A stretch of 6,245 nt of DNA from an uncultured Clostridia bacterium (GTDB lineage: Bacteria > Bacillota > Clostridia > Peptostreptococcales > Anaerovoracaceae): the NCBI GenBank assembly GCA_946402595.1, contig CAMIWY010000090.1, positions 1-6,245 on the forward strand, in the 5' to 3' direction. The notes below the pieces were generated by a model. That model ran no database searches and was not told where the DNA came from. It was given only the letters and a program-made list of their open reading frames with translations. The translations under genes were made by a program, and so were the position numbers. Below, one piece after another: positions 6,102 through 6,245 of this stretch. Every line of letters starts with the position of its first letter. The first letter of the stretch is position 1.

Positions 6102-6245
6102 TTTGATCTGTACCTTTCAGTTATTCTGAGCTGTGCTTCTGCTGACCTTAAGCATAGGTTTATGGCTGATCCGGCTGTCACGTTGTTCAGATTTACAAAA
6201 AATTGACCAGTATTCAGATGCCCAAGCACAGCAATTTGAAATTAT
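6102..6245. other. Leader region upstream of the transporter, no recognisable gene
   Basis: No convincing promoter was found; the best pair is GTGACA with TATGCT at an unfavourable 19-nt spacing. On the minus strand one frame is open from the edge to TGA at 6119-6117, and another from 6241 to a TGA overlapping the transporter ATG. Neither translation resembles a known protein or has a supported start. A short C-terminus of an upstream gene cannot be excluded. No riboswitch or T-box motif was recognised. Confidence 0.5.
6130..6232 (-). repeat. 9-bp inverted repeat in the transporter leader
   Basis: GCTGTGCTT at 6130-6138 is the exact complement of AAGCACAGC at 6224-6232, with 85 nt between. 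If both are transcribed, they could close a long stem-loop ending 28 nt before the transporter start. The interior shows only weak pairing, so this may be chance. Confidence 0.3.

Noticed and set aside
6200..6207. TTGACC as a possible CtsR half-site near the right edge
   Set aside because: Only one degenerate half is present, without the tandem GGTCAAA spacing, and it lies far from clpB.
1..6245. Search for a novel defence system, CRISPR array, insertion sequence, tRNA or riboswitch
   Set aside because: No direct-repeat array, transposase motif, terminal inverted repeats, cloverleaf or known aptamer core was seen. The window reads as ordinary chromosome with housekeeping and envelope genes.

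Overview
The window reads as chromosomal DNA of a Gram-positive, Bacillota (Clostridia-like) bacterium of middling G+C. The grounds are a perfect HrcA operator (CIRCE) before clpB, strong AGGAGG-type ribosome sites, sigma-A-type promoters with 17-bp spacers, and gene families common in anaerobic Firmicutes. The species cannot be named from this stretch. All four real genes lie on the minus strand, so transcription runs from high to low coordinates. The plus-strand open frames, some long, are shadows of these genes.

From the right edge: about 144 nt of leader with no recognisable gene (6102-6245); then an 11-helix sodium:neurotransmitter-symporter-family transporter (4722-6101), probably an amino acid importer. 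Next comes a 225-nt regulatory gap (4497-4721) holding a CIRCE operator, a promoter and two leader hairpins. clpB (1887-4496), the full-length disaggregase, follows and ends at an intrinsic terminator (1770-1821). A separate promoter (1725-1753) then starts a second unit: an alpha/beta hydrolase (827-1663) whose stop overlaps, as TAATG, the start of a membrane-anchored MurF-like Mur ligase (827-1, cut by the left edge).

There are thus three transcription units: the transporter, heat-shock-controlled clpB, and the hydrolase-Mur ligase pair. The first two seem unrelated in function. The last two are translationally coupled and probably act together at the cell envelope, but their substrate is not shown by the sequence. 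I found no mobile element, CRISPR array, tRNA or rRNA. The most interesting points are the fusion of membrane helices to a Mur ligase core with a coupled hydrolase, the CIRCE element that can also fold as a terminator for the upstream gene, and a weak hairpin covering the clpB ribosome site.
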